Source: Xenophilus sp. AP218F (GTDB lineage Bacteria; Pseudomonadota; Gammaproteobacteria; Burkholderiales; Chromobacteriaceae). From it: a stretch of 64,000 nt of DNA. The stretch is from the NCBI GenBank assembly GCA_002213445.1, contig NJIE01000009.1, positions 62,001-126,000 on the forward strand, written 5' to 3'. The position numbers and the translations under genes were made by a program. The notes beneath the pieces were generated by a model, which made no database searches, was not told where the DNA came from, and saw nothing but the letters and a program-made list of their open reading frames with translations. This document shows, in pieces, positions 39,071 through 49,317 of this stretch. The number at the start of each line of letters is the position of its first letter. Positions within the stretch are counted from its first letter, which is position 1.

Positions 39071-39477
39071 ACCGCCAGCTGTTCTGGTTCGGCGTGGTGG
39101 GCGTGTCCGCCATGCTGCTGCATTTCGCGCTGGTGGCCTGGCTGCTGGTGCCGCTGGGCCTGCCGCCGCTGGCGGCCAATATCGTCGCCTTCCTGTGCGC
39201 CTTCCAGCTGAGCTACTGGGGGCATCGCCTGCAGACCTTCCAGGCGCGGCACATCCCGCACCGCCAGGCGCTGCCGCGCTTCTTCGGCGTGTCCTGCCTG
39301 AGCTTCGCCGTCAACGAAGCCATGTACTTCCTGCTGCTGCGTTGCACGGCGCTCGATTACCGCGTCGCGCTGCTGATCGTGCTGTTCAGCGTCGCCGCGC
39401 TCACCTTCGTCCTCAGCAAGCTGTGGGCCTTTGCCGGACACTCGTCCGGCGGGCTGCCCGCGGCCAAAAAAAATTAA
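39067..39477 (+). CDS. GtrA-like membrane protein, putative lipid-linked sugar flippase
   Basis: This 136-residue protein with four hydrophobic helices fits the GtrA family: FGVVGVSAMLLHFAL opens helix one, and the short loop SYWGHRLQTF lies between helices two and three. GtrA proteins are thought to move undecaprenyl-phosphate sugars across the membrane. The ATG overlaps the GT2 stop (ATGA), so the gene is translationally coupled and part of the same unit. Confidence 0.88.
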   Translation: MNRQLFWFGVVGVSAMLLHFALVAWLLVPLGLPPLAANIVAFLCAFQLSYWGHRLQTFQARHIPHRQALPRFFGVSCLSFAVNEAMYFLLLRCTALDYRVALLIVLFSVAALTFVLSKLWAFAGHSSGGLPAAKKN

Positions 39478-39532
39478 CGTTTGGATCATGATCTGGCGCA
39501 AACTTTGCAAACCCTCCGCAGTCGTACCTGGC

Positions 39533-40348
39533 ATGACGAAACGATTGACTCTCTGCGCCGACGACTTCGCCCAGTCGCCCGCCATCAGCCAGGGCATTCT
39601 TGAGCTGCTCGCCGCCGGCCGGCTATCCGCCACCAGCGTGATGAGCCAGTCGCCGCACTGGCCCGCGCTGGCCGGCGAGCTCAAGGCCTTCGACGGCCAG
39701 GCCGACATCGGCCTGCACTTCAATCTCAGCCACCCTTTCGGGCCGGACGCCAAGCCCTTGTCGCACTGGCTGATGAAAAGCCAGCTGCGCCAGTTGTCGC
39801 CGCGCGCCTTGCGCGACGCGCTGCTCTCCCAGCTGGACCGTTTCGGCGAGGCCTTCGGCCGCTTGCCCGACTTCATCGACGGCCACCAGCACGTGCACGC
39901 GCTGCCGGTGGTGCGCGACGCGCTGTTCGACGCCGTCGAGACGCGCTGGCAAACGCAGCCGCAGCCTTATCTGCGCGCCCCGGACAAGCTTGGCCACCCG
40001 GGCGACAACCGGCTCAAGGCGCTGATCTTGCGCAGCGTGTGCACCGGCTTCGCCGAGCAGGCGGAGGAGCGCGGTTTTTCGATCACGCCCTGGTTCGGCG
40101 GCATGTACTCGCTGACCCCGCAAGCCGACTTCCCCGGCCTGATGCGGCAATGGCTGGAACGCAGCCCGGACCGCGCGCTGATCATGTGCCATCCCGGCCA
40201 GCGCGCCAGCGACGCGGACGACCCGATCGCCGCCAGCCGCGGCGCGGAGTTGGCGTATCTCGCCAGCAACGCCTTCGTCGAGCACTGCCAGCGCCACCAG
40301 GTGAAGCTGGCACGTTTCGACTGCGCCCCCTGCGCCGTCGCCGCCTGA
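39533..40348 (+). CDS. YdjC/ChbG/HpnK-family deacetylase, NaxD-like
   Basis: This 271-residue protein has the family zinc and catalytic motifs: LTLCADDFAQSPAIS near the N-terminus, ADIGLHFNLSH, and FIDGHQHVHALPVV. Members remove acetyl groups from sugars; NaxD of Francisella and LgmC of Bordetella deacetylate a lipid-linked N-acetylhexosamine used for lipid A. Being fourth in the unit after the ArnT-like, GT2 and GtrA-like genes supports that role here. The ATG at 39533 matches family N-termini; an ATG at 39488 in frame would add 15 residues. Confidence 0.85.
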   Translation: MTKRLTLCADDFAQSPAISQGILELLAAGRLSATSVMSQSPHWPALAGELKAFDGQADIGLHFNLSHPFGPDAKPLSHWLMKSQLRQLSPRALRDALLSQLDRFGEAFGRLPDFIDGHQHVHALPVVRDALFDAVETRWQTQPQPYLRAPDKLGHPGDNRLKALILRSVCTGFAEQAEERGFSITPWFGGMYSLTPQADFPGLMRQWLERSPDRALIMCHPGQRASDADDPIAASRGAELAYLASNAFVEHCQRHQVKLARFDCAPCAVAA

Positions 40349-40357
40349 GCCCGGCGC

Positions 40358-40397
40358 AGCCAGAAAAAAGCCGCCCAAGAGCGGCTTTTTTCTGGCT
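40358..40397. terminator. bidirectional intrinsic terminator
   Basis: AGCCAGAAAAAAGCCGC and GCGGCTTTTTTCTGGCT are a 17-base perfect inverted repeat with a six-base loop, between the convergent deacetylase and pseudouridine synthase genes. Confidence 0.93.
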
Positions 40398-40400
40398 GAC

Positions 40401-41075
40401 TCAGGGCGCGGGCCACGGCCAATCCCAGGGCGCGGGCCAGTCCGCCAGCGCGCGCGCGCAATCGGCGCCGCGAAACCACTCGCCCTCTTCCGGCGGGCAA
40501 ACAAAGCTCAACTCCTCGCCATCCAGCGCCAGCCGCAAGGCGTAAGCGTGCAGATAACCGCGATCGGCCGGGCTGCCGCCGTACAAGGCGTCGCCGAGGA
40601 TCGGCGCGCCCTGCGATTTGAGCGCCACCCGCAACTGATGCGTCTTGCCGCTGCGCGGCCGCAACAAGAACAGCCGCAGGCCAGGCGTCAGACTCTGGCT
40701 GAAAAACTGCGTCACCGCCGGATTCTGCCGGCTCTTGAGCAAGCGCCACGCGCCGCCGCGCCCCTTGTCCATATCGCCGCAGATCTTGCCCTGCTTTTTC
40801 AGCGGTTTGCGATCGGACAAGGCCAGGTAATACTTCTCCACCTCCCGCCCGGCGAACATCTCGCCCAACCGCGCCGCCATCTTTGCCGAACGCGCCACCA
40901 GCAACAGCCCCGAGGTGATGCGATCCAGCCTGTGCACCGGCCAGAGCGCATCGTCGCCCAAACCGGCGCGCAATGCTTCCATCAGCCCCGCCTCCTCGCC
41001 TTCGCGGTGGAAACTGACGCCGGCGCGTTTGCAAACCAGATAGAAGCGGGGATCGGTATGGATCAGGGAAAACAT
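40401..41075 (-). CDS. RluA-family pseudouridine synthase
   Basis: This 224-residue enzyme has the catalytic segment [13 protein letters not shown], with the Asp needed for uridine isomerisation, followed by [11 protein letters not shown] and the [10 protein letters not shown] motif. It lacks an S4 domain, so it is closer to RluA/TruC-type single-domain enzymes. Its RNA target cannot be told from sequence. The ATG at 41075 ([19 protein letters not shown]) fits family N-termini; longer in-frame starts look unrelated. Confidence 0.88.
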   Translation of the reverse strand: MFSLIHTDPRFYLVCKRAGVSFHREGEEAGLMEALRAGLGDDALWPVHRLDRITSGLLLVARSAKMAARLGEMFAGREVEKYYLALSDRKPLKKQGKICGDMDKGRGGAWRLLKSRQNPAVTQFFSQSLTPGLRLFLLRPRSGKTHQLRVALKSQGAPILGDALYGGSPADRGYLHAYALRLALDGEELSFVCPPEEGEWFRGADCARALADWPAPWDWPWPAP

Positions 41076-41308
41076 CGGGCATCCAGACGGGAGAAAGGCC
41101 GGCATTGTACCGCATGCGGCCAAAGGACGGGCGGAGGGGGCAAGGCGAGCCGCTATTGATTTATGACAAAGAAATGCAACACAAATACACAAGTTTAGCT
41201 CAAGCAGCTTGCCTGTGCCGCATTGTTAATTATCATGGCATATTCTGTTTTTCGGCACCAGACATCGGCATAAGATGGCTGGGCAATTTAACCAGCAAGG
41301 AGTGTTCC

Positions 41309-41809
41309 GTGAAACGTACCATGCAACAGGGCTTTACCTTGATCGAACTGATGATAGTGGTAGCTATCATCGGCATTCTCGCCGCCGTCGCCATTCCCGC
41401 GTACCAGAACTACACCGCGAGAACCAAAGCGACCGCCGCTTTTGCCGAGCTGTCGCCGGCACGCACCGCCTATGAAGTTCGTCTGAACGATGGGCAAGGC
41501 ATCGTGACAGCCGGCACCACGGATGCCAGTCTCAACCCGATTGGCCTGAGAGATAACCCTTCCCAGCATTGCGACATGGAAACCCTGGGTACCGATGCGG
41601 CAACCGCAGGTATTCAATGCAATATTCAGCACGCCCCGCCTGCGCTCGGAAACACCCCCTTCATACGGGTTGTCCGCGGAGCCAGCGCCACGTGGGACTG
41701 CACAACCAACATCACAACACCAGAACACCGTCCGGCTGGCTGCGGCTCAGCAGCTGCAGCTGCAAATAACGGGGGCAACAATAATAACAACGGCAATGCC
41801 AACAGTTAG
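41309..41809 (+). CDS. type IV pilin-like protein with Asn/Gly-rich tail
   Basis: From a GTG at 41309, with AAGGAG upstream, the 166-residue prepilin has a short leader ending in Gly8 and the mature start [20 protein letters not shown] with Glu at position 5 and a single N-terminal helix. C88, C104, C131 and C145 could form two disulfides; WDCTT...RPAGC resembles the C-terminal D-region loop of type IV pilins. After C145 the sequence becomes [21 protein letters not shown], unusual for a pilin. No other pilus gene is nearby, so it could be an orphan major or minor pilin assembled by machinery encoded elsewhere. Confidence 0.88.
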   Translation: MKRTMQQGFTLIELMIVVAIIGILAAVAIPAYQNYTARTKATAAFAELSPARTAYEVRLNDGQGIVTAGTTDASLNPIGLRDNPSQHCDMETLGTDAATAGIQCNIQHAPPALGNTPFIRVVRGASATWDCTTNITTPEHRPAGCGSAAAAANNGGNNNNNGNANS

Positions 41810-41857
41810 ATCTCAAACCATCCTGTGATGCATGCCCGATGGCATTACCGGGTAGAC

Positions 41858-41886
41858 AAACGGGATGGCGACTGCCCATCCCGTTT
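41858..41886. terminator. bidirectional intrinsic terminator
   Basis: AAACGGGATGG and CCATCCCGTTT are an 11-base perfect stem with a seven-base loop between the convergent pilin and thioesterase genes. Confidence 0.85.
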
Positions 41887-41888
41887 GC

Positions 41889-42359
41889 TCACATTCCCTT
41901 CCTCTGCTCCATCTCCACCCGCAACTGCTTGCGCATTTCCGCCGCGCGGAAACGCTGGCGCTGTTCTTCGGTTTCCAGCACCAGCGTCGGCACCGGCACG
42001 GCCTTGCCGTTTTCGAAGGCCACCATGGTGAAATAGCAGCTGTTGGTGTGGCGCTGGCTGCGGCTCTGGATGTCCTCGGCCACCACCTTGATGCCCACCT
42101 CCATCGAGGTGCGGCCGGCGTGATTGACGCTGGCGTAGAAGGTCACCAGTTCGCCGACGTGGATGGGCTGCTTGAACAGCACCTGGTCCACCGACAGCGT
42201 CACCACATAGCGCCCGGCGTAACGGCTGGCGCAGGCGTAGGCCACCTGGTCCAGCAGCTTCAGCAACACCCCGCCGTGAACGTTGCCGGAAAAATTGGCC
42301 ATGTCCGGCGTCATCAATACCGACATCACCAGTTCGCGCTGCGCGCCTTCGCCTTGCAT
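41889..42359 (-). CDS. acyl-CoA thioesterase, hotdog fold (YciA-like)
   Basis: The 156-residue protein shows the hotdog thioesterase pattern GNVHGGVLLKLLDQVAY, and SRSQRHTNSCYFTMVA from the second half of the fold. Such enzymes hydrolyse acyl-CoA to free fatty acid and CoA. The ATG at 42359 is preferred because AAGGA lies seven bases upstream; an ATG at 42383 would add eight residues. Substrate length preference is unknown. Confidence 0.88.
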   Translation of the reverse strand: MQGEGAQRELVMSVLMTPDMANFSGNVHGGVLLKLLDQVAYACASRYAGRYVVTLSVDQVLFKQPIHVGELVTFYASVNHAGRTSMEVGIKVVAEDIQSRSQRHTNSCYFTMVAFENGKAVPVPTLVLETEEQRQRFRAAEMRKQLRVEMEQRKGM

Positions 42360-42496
42360 ACTCTGTTCCTTGTCTTGACTCATCCCTGAAGTCTATACGC
42401 CGCCGCGGATTCCAAGCGGATAATCTGCGCTCGCCGCCGCCGGCACGCATCGCGCGCCGGGGCTATATTGAAATGATCCTCATCAGGTTTGTCGCA

Positions 42497-43111
42497 ATGC
42501 GCATCGTCAGTCTCGCCTCCGCCGACAACAGCCCGTACTCCGCCGCCGCGCACGGGCCGGACTGCGCCTGCCCGGCCTGTCAGTCCTTGCGCAGCGACGC
42601 TGCGACGCCCGTCCCCGGCGCAGCCGGCGGCACGGGCGATCGCGTCACGCTTTCGGCCGAGGGCAAGGCGGCCCTGAGCGAAGCGCAGCAAAAAGAAGTA
42701 GCCGCGCTCAAGGCGCGCGACGACGATGTCCGTCGCCATGAGGCCGCGCATCAGGCCGCCGGCGGCGCGCTGGCCGGCGCGGCCAGCTTCAGCTATGAGC
42801 AAGGCCCGGACGGCAAGTCCTACGCGGTGGGCGGCGAGGTTCCCATCCGCATCAGCCAGGGCGGCTCGCCGCAGGAAACCATACGCAACGCCCAGACGGT
42901 GCGCGCCGCCGCGCTGGCGCCCGACGATCCCTCGGGCCAGGATCGCGCGGTCGCCGCCGAAGCCAGCCAGATCGAACAGCAGGCGCGGCAGCAGTTGTCG
43001 CAACAACAATCCGGCAATCAGAACCTGACGCCGCTGCAGAAAAGCCAGCAAGCGCAAGCCCCGGCCGAGGGCAAAACCGGGCCGGGACAATCGGTGGACA
43101 CCTACGCCTGA
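42497..43111 (+). CDS. SprA-related putative metalloprotease (HEXXH)
   Basis: This 204-residue protein has a region rich in Ala/Gln/Glu around a zinc-type motif HEAAH in DDDVRRHEAAHQAAGG, followed by YEQGPDGKSYAVGGEVPI and RAAALAPDDPSGQDRAVAAEA. These match the SprA-related family, members of which are found in many proteobacteria with little known function. An N-terminal CACPAC cysteine pair is also present. The C-terminal 50 residues are low complexity (QQQARQQLSQQQSG type). An ATG at 42473 in frame is an alternative start. Confidence 0.75.
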   Translation: MRIVSLASADNSPYSAAAHGPDCACPACQSLRSDAATPVPGAAGGTGDRVTLSAEGKAALSEAQQKEVAALKARDDDVRRHEAAHQAAGGALAGAASFSYEQGPDGKSYAVGGEVPIRISQGGSPQETIRNAQTVRAAALAPDDPSGQDRAVAAEASQIEQQARQQLSQQQSGNQNLTPLQKSQQAQAPAEGKTGPGQSVDTYA

Positions 43112-43131
43112 ATCCGCGCGGCCTGTCCAGT

Positions 43132-45525
<2,394 letters not shown>

Positions 45526-45552
45526 ATGCGCCTCCGTTGATACGCTGAGTGC

Positions 45553-45583
45553 ATTGCACACCCTGTAGTCGCTTCAGGGTCAA
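45553..45583. promoter_or_regulatory. MerR-type promoter/operator of the metal-pump gene
   Basis: Read on the minus strand, -35 TTGACC (45578-45583) and -10 TGCAAT (45553-45558) are 19 bases apart, longer than normal, and the spacer holds the dyad ACCCTG-N9-CAGGGT (45560-45580). Over-long spacers with this dyad are the hallmark of MerR-family regulation, here by the divergently encoded regulator. Confidence 0.85.
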
Positions 45584-45606
45584 GCGCTTTGTCTGGAGGA
45601 AACGCC

Positions 45607-46068
45607 ATGCTGATAGGAGAACTGGCCCGGCAAACCGGTTGCGAAGTGGAAACCATCCGCTATTACGAGCGCGAGGGGCTGTTGTCGTCGCCGCAGCGCT
45701 CGGCGTCCGGTTACCGCCGCTACACCGCCGAGCAACTGGGCGAGCTCAACTTCATCCTGCATTGCCGCTCGCTGGGCATGTCGCTGGCCGACATCCGCAC
45801 CCTCTCCGCGTTCAAGTCCGACCGAACCCAGGCCTGCGACGAGGTCAACCATCTGATCGATCAGCAAATCGGCAAGGTGCACCAGCAAGTCGAGGCGCTG
45901 CGGCTGCTGGAACAGCAGCTTCTGTCATTGCGCGATAAATGCCACGACCGCCACACCATCGCCGACTGCGGCATCGTGCAAACGCTGGAAGAAGCGGCCG
46001 AAGGCGCGCCCTGCGCCTGCCACACGCCTTTCGGCCAGGACGGCCCGCTGCATCCGACTACACTGTAA
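45607..46068 (+). CDS. MerR-family metal-responsive regulator (CadR/PbrR-like)
   Basis: The 153-residue regulator has an N-terminal winged helix (LIGELARQTGCEVETIRYYE), a long dimerisation helix and metal ligands C77, C112 and C121, which correspond to the three cysteines binding Cd/Pb in CadR and PbrR. A C-terminal CACH motif adds two more. GGAGG seven bases before the ATG at 45607 decides the start over the earlier in-frame codon. It should activate the divergent pump gene by untwisting the 19-base spacer promoter when metal binds. Confidence 0.92.
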   Translation: MLIGELARQTGCEVETIRYYEREGLLSSPQRSASGYRRYTAEQLGELNFILHCRSLGMSLADIRTLSAFKSDRTQACDEVNHLIDQQIGKVHQQVEALRLLEQQLLSLRDKCHDRHTIADCGIVQTLEEAAEGAPCACHTPFGQDGPLHPTTL

Positions 46069-46073
46069 CGGGC

Positions 46074-46105
46074 AAAAAAAATGGCCGACCCCACCAGGAT
46101 CGGCC
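46074..46105 (-). terminator. intrinsic terminator downstream of cidB
   Basis: On the minus strand GGCCGA-TCCTGGTGGGG-TCGGCC is followed by A and eight T residues. It lies about 120 bases past the cidB stop; that stretch holds no other recognisable element. Confidence 0.75.
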
Positions 46106-46225
46106 CTAACAACGCTCGTTTTGGGGAAGAGGAGAAACCTGCCGCACATCCCCCCACGGATACGCGGCCCACACAAGTACACCCCACGCCGCAAACCTCA
46201 CGGCGCTTACTACTACAACAAAAAC

Positions 46226-46909
46226 TCAAACCAGATGCGCGATCAGCGGCGCGGCGAACACCGTGGCCAAACCGCCCAGCATCATCGTCAGGCTGGCGAC
46301 TACGCCTTCTTCCTGGCCCAGCTCGGCCGCCTTGGCCGTGCCGGCGGCGTGCGCCGCCGCGCCGAACAAAGCGCCTCGCGCCATCGCCGAACGAACCGGC
46401 AGCACGGTCAGCAATAGCTGGCCCAGCATCATGCCGCTCACGCCGGTGATCACCACGAACACGGCGGTCAGATCGGGCGATGCGCCGATGCTGGAAGCCG
46501 CCGCCAGCGCGAACGGGGTGCTGATCGAACGCGGCGCCAGGCTCTTCTGCAGCAGATCCGACAGATCCAGCCAGCGCGCCAGCCACACCGAACTCAATAC
46601 CGCCACCGGCATCCCCACCAGCACGCCGCAGGAAAGCGACAGCCAATGGCGGCGAATCAAGGCGCGCTGCTCGTAGATCGGGATGGCGAAAGCCACCGTC
46701 GCGGGCCCCAACAGCCAGGTCAGCCAGCGGGTATCTTCAAAATAAGTCTGGTACGGCACCTTGGCCAGCACCACCAGACCGATCACCAGCAAAGGCACCG
46801 CCAGTATCGGCGTGCTCCACCAGTTGCGATTTTTCAGGTAATACTTTTTGACCAGCCAGTACAGCACCACGGTGAGTACAAAGCTGCCCAAAGCGATTTC
46901 ATGCTCCAT
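46226..46909 (-). CDS. cidB: CidB/LrgB family membrane protein
   Basis: The 227-residue protein has about seven helices and the LrgB features LLGPATVAFAIPIYEQ and KSLAPRSISTPFALAAASSIGA. LrgAB/CidAB proteins are holin-like factors linked to cell lysis and, in several bacteria, to export of pyruvate or related acids. It overlaps cidA by 11 bases. The divergent LysR gene upstream of cidA is the probable regulator. Confidence 0.9.
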   Translation of the reverse strand: MEHEIALGSFVLTVVLYWLVKKYYLKNRNWWSTPILAVPLLVIGLVVLAKVPYQTYFEDTRWLTWLLGPATVAFAIPIYEQRALIRRHWLSLSCGVLVGMPVAVLSSVWLARWLDLSDLLQKSLAPRSISTPFALAAASSIGASPDLTAVFVVITGVSGMMLGQLLLTVLPVRSAMARGALFGAAAHAAGTAKAAELGQEEGVVASLTMMLGGLATVFAAPLIAHLV

Positions 46910-47342
46910 GCGCTTCCGCCTTCAGTTGCGCGCGGCGGTTGCTGCCGCGGCGGCGCAGCCAGATTTCCAGCCGGTAGCAACGATCCACCACCAGCGAGGT
47001 CACTGCCATCACCAACAGAGTGGAGACCACGATCACCAGCACGATGCGAGCGCCGGCCGACATGATCACGTCCGGGTATTGCACCACCGCCACCACGGCC
47101 GGAATGAAAAACAGCAGCATCTCGGCCAACAGCCAGCGCGCGCCGTTCTTGCACCAGGCTAGCGGAAGCCACTCCAGCCAGAGTGCCGCCAGCACCAGGA
47201 ACATACCCAGCACCCCGGCGGGCACCACCGGCAGGAAATGACTGCTCAATTGGCTGGCAGCCATCCACACCAGACAAAGCAGCAGAACCTGGGAGATGGT
47301 CTGCAGCGTCTGCTTTGCCGCTGAAATTCGGATGCTTGCCAT
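46899..47342 (-). CDS. cidA: CidA/LrgA family holin-like protein
   Basis: The 147-residue protein has four helices and the signature LPVVPAGVLGMFLVLAALW and EMLLFFIPAVVAVVQY of the CidA/LrgA family. The start ATG at 47342 (MASIRISAAKQTLQ) was chosen because the in-frame extension enters the promoter region. It overlaps cidB and is divergent from a LysR regulator gene, the cid arrangement. Confidence 0.9.
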   Translation of the reverse strand: MASIRISAAKQTLQTISQVLLLCLVWMAASQLSSHFLPVVPAGVLGMFLVLAALWLEWLPLAWCKNGARWLLAEMLLFFIPAVVAVVQYPDVIMSAGARIVLVIVVSTLLVMAVTSLVVDRCYRLEIWLRRRGSNRRAQLKAEAHGA

Positions 47343-47397
47343 GATTGAGCCCACTACACAACACAGGGAGTGATGCCAGTATAAGCAGCGCGCACTC

Positions 47398-47412
47398 ATT
47401 CTAAAAATGAAT
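47398..47412. promoter_or_regulatory. candidate LysR-type box between cidA and cidR
   Basis: ATTC-TAAAAAT-GAAT is a palindrome of T-N11-A type, the usual LysR recognition pattern, in the divergent intergenic region (47343-47447). The region is visibly AT-rich compared with its neighbours. Confidence 0.55.
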
Positions 47413-47447
47413 TAAAATTATCGATACGATTCCAAAGAGGAATGAAA

Positions 47448-48338
47448 ATGGACATCCGCGCGCTGCGTTACTTTGTCGAGCTGGTGAAACGCCACAGCTT
47501 CACCAAGGCGGCCGAAGCGCTGTTCGTCACCCAGCCCACCATCAGCAAGATGGTCAAGCAACTGGAAGAGGAGCTTGGCATGCCGCTGATCCTGCGCGAC
47601 GGGCGCAGCTTCCACCTCACCGACGCCGGCCGCGTCACCTACGAACGCGGCATGGACGTGCTCTCGGCGATGAACCAGCTCAAGCACGAGCTCTCCGACC
47701 TGGCCGGCCTGAGCAGCGGCGAGCTGGTCGTCGGCCTGCCGCCGATGGTGGGCGTGGCCTTCTTCGCGCCAGTGGTCAGCCACTTTCGCCAGCGTTACCC
47801 CAACATCGAACTGAAAATGGTGGAGGACGGCGCGCTGGCCATCGAAAACAGCGTCAAGAGCGGCGAACTGGAAATCGGCGTGGCGGTGCTGCCGGTGGAC
47901 GGCCAGCTGTTCGACCAGTATTCGGTGGTGCGCGACCCGCTCTGCCTGGTGGCGCCGGCCGGCTCGCGCTGGCGCGGCCTGGGCGTGGTGCAGCTCTCCG
48001 ACATCGCCGACGAACCCATCGTGCTCTACCCGGAAGACTTCACCCTCGCCCACCGCGTCGCCGACGCCTTCCGCGAACTGGGCAAAGCCCCCAACATCGT
48101 CGGCCGCAGCGCCCACTGGGACTTCATCGTCGAACTGGTCGGCGCGCGCCTGGGCGTCACCCTGCTGCCGCTGAGCATCGTCGAACGGCTGGATCGCCAG
48201 GCCTACGACGTGATCCCGATCTACCACCCCAAGCTGGTCTGGCATCTGGCGCTGATCTGGCAGCGCGGCGGCTACCTGTCGCACGCCGCCCGCGCCTGGC
48301 TGGCGGTGACGCGTGACGTGCTGGGCGGCCAGGAATGA
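47448..48338 (+). CDS. LysR-family regulator of cidAB (CidR-like)
   Basis: The 296-residue regulator has an N-terminal helix-turn-helix (FVELVKRHSFTKAAEALFVTQ) and a substrate-binding domain. The segments GLPPMVGVAFFAPVV and AHWDFIVELVGARLGVTLLP are typical of the CidR/YwbI group that responds to acetate or pyruvate and drives cidAB. Start ATG at 47448, with GAGG seven bases upstream; the ATG two codons earlier (47442) is less likely. It is divergent from cidAB, and its stop is followed by a terminator. Confidence 0.9.
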   Translation: MDIRALRYFVELVKRHSFTKAAEALFVTQPTISKMVKQLEEELGMPLILRDGRSFHLTDAGRVTYERGMDVLSAMNQLKHELSDLAGLSSGELVVGLPPMVGVAFFAPVVSHFRQRYPNIELKMVEDGALAIENSVKSGELEIGVAVLPVDGQLFDQYSVVRDPLCLVAPAGSRWRGLGVVQLSDIADEPIVLYPEDFTLAHRVADAFRELGKAPNIVGRSAHWDFIVELVGARLGVTLLPLSIVERLDRQAYDVIPIYHPKLVWHLALIWQRGGYLSHAARAWLAVTRDVLGGQE

Positions 48339-48339
48339 A

Positions 48340-48362
48340 AAAAGCCCCGCGCAGGCGGGGCT
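48340..48362. terminator. intrinsic terminator between cidR-like gene and suhB
   Basis: AAGCCCCGC-GCAG-GCGGGGCTT with a flanking A run. It ends suhB transcription on the minus strand (T run) and can also act after the LysR gene. Confidence 0.85.
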
Positions 48363-48381
48363 TGGCGATAACAATCGTTGC

Positions 48382-49173
48382 TTACTTGGCGACGTGCGGC
48401 GTCAGCAGATGCAGCAGCTGGGCCAGCACCTTCGGGTTGGCGGCGACGATGTCGCCGGAATCCAGCCAGCCCTGTTCGCCGGTGAAGTCGGTGACGATGC
48501 CGCCCGCTTCCTGAACGATCAGGCTGCCGGCCGCGATGTCCCACGGCTTGAGATTCAGTTCGAAGAAACCGTCGACGCGGCCGCAGGCCACGTTGCACAG
48601 ATCGAGCGCGGCCGCGCCTTCGCGACGCACGCCGGCGGTCTTGCCGATCACGTCCTTGAGCATGCCCAGGTACTGGTCGAGATAGCTCAGGTCCGTCACC
48701 GGGAAACCGGTGGCGATCACGCACTCGTTCATCATGAAACGCTTGGCGACGCGAATGCGGCGGTCGTTGAGGAAGGCTCCCACGCCGCGCGAGGCGGTGA
48801 ACAGATCGTTGCGGCTCGGGTCATAAACCACGGCCTGCTGCACCTGGCCCTTGTGCGCCAGCGCGATCGAAATCGCATACTGCTGGTGGCCGTGCAGGAA
48901 GTTGGCGGTGCCGTCGATGGGGTCGATGATCCATTCGTATTCAGAGGAACCCACGCCTTTGGCGCCGGACTCTTCTGCTAGAATCGCGTGCTTCGGATAG
49001 GCTTCGAGAATGGTGGCGATGATGGCTTCTTCGGAAGCGCGGTCCACTTCGGTCACAAAGTCATTGTGCTTTTTCTTCTCTACGCGGATGGTATCGAGAT
49101 TAAGCGACGCGCGCTGGATAACACTGCCTGCGCGGCGAGCGGCTTTAACCGCGACGTTGAGCATCGGATGCAT
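48382..49173 (-). CDS. suhB: inositol-1-monophosphatase
   Basis: This 263-residue enzyme has the metal-binding motifs AILAEESGAKG and WIIDPIDGTANFLHG and the later KPWDIAAGSLIVQEAGG of the inositol monophosphatase family. SuhB also acts in rRNA transcription antitermination in E. coli, independent of its phosphatase activity. Start ATG at 49173 gives MHPMLNVAVKAARRAG, the family N-terminus. It stands alone and is divergent from trmJ. Confidence 0.96.
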   Translation of the reverse strand: MHPMLNVAVKAARRAGSVIQRASLNLDTIRVEKKKHNDFVTEVDRASEEAIIATILEAYPKHAILAEESGAKGVGSSEYEWIIDPIDGTANFLHGHQQYAISIALAHKGQVQQAVVYDPSRNDLFTASRGVGAFLNDRRIRVAKRFMMNECVIATGFPVTDLSYLDQYLGMLKDVIGKTAGVRREGAAALDLCNVACGRVDGFFELNLKPWDIAAGSLIVQEAGGIVTDFTGEQGWLDSGDIVAANPKVLAQLLHLLTPHVAK

Positions 49174-49317
49174 TGACGGCCTCTACACTTGAACGATGGC
49201 AGGCGTCCGCCGGATGACGCGACACCTGCTGGTAACAATCTGGGTTAAGGAACAAAAAAACCCGACGCAGCGCGCGGGCTTTTGGTATATGCCCGCTATT
49301 TTAATGTGAAAACGCCG

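Noticed and set aside
41225-41300. Possible sigma-54 promoter before the pilin gene
   Set aside because: TGGCAT occurs but no GC doublet lies ten bases after the GG, so the -24/-12 pattern fails.
49255-49282. Hairpin with T run on the minus strand between suhB and trmJ
   Set aside because: Stem has a bulge, and it lies upstream of both divergent genes where no transcript should end; likely chance or a weak leftover.
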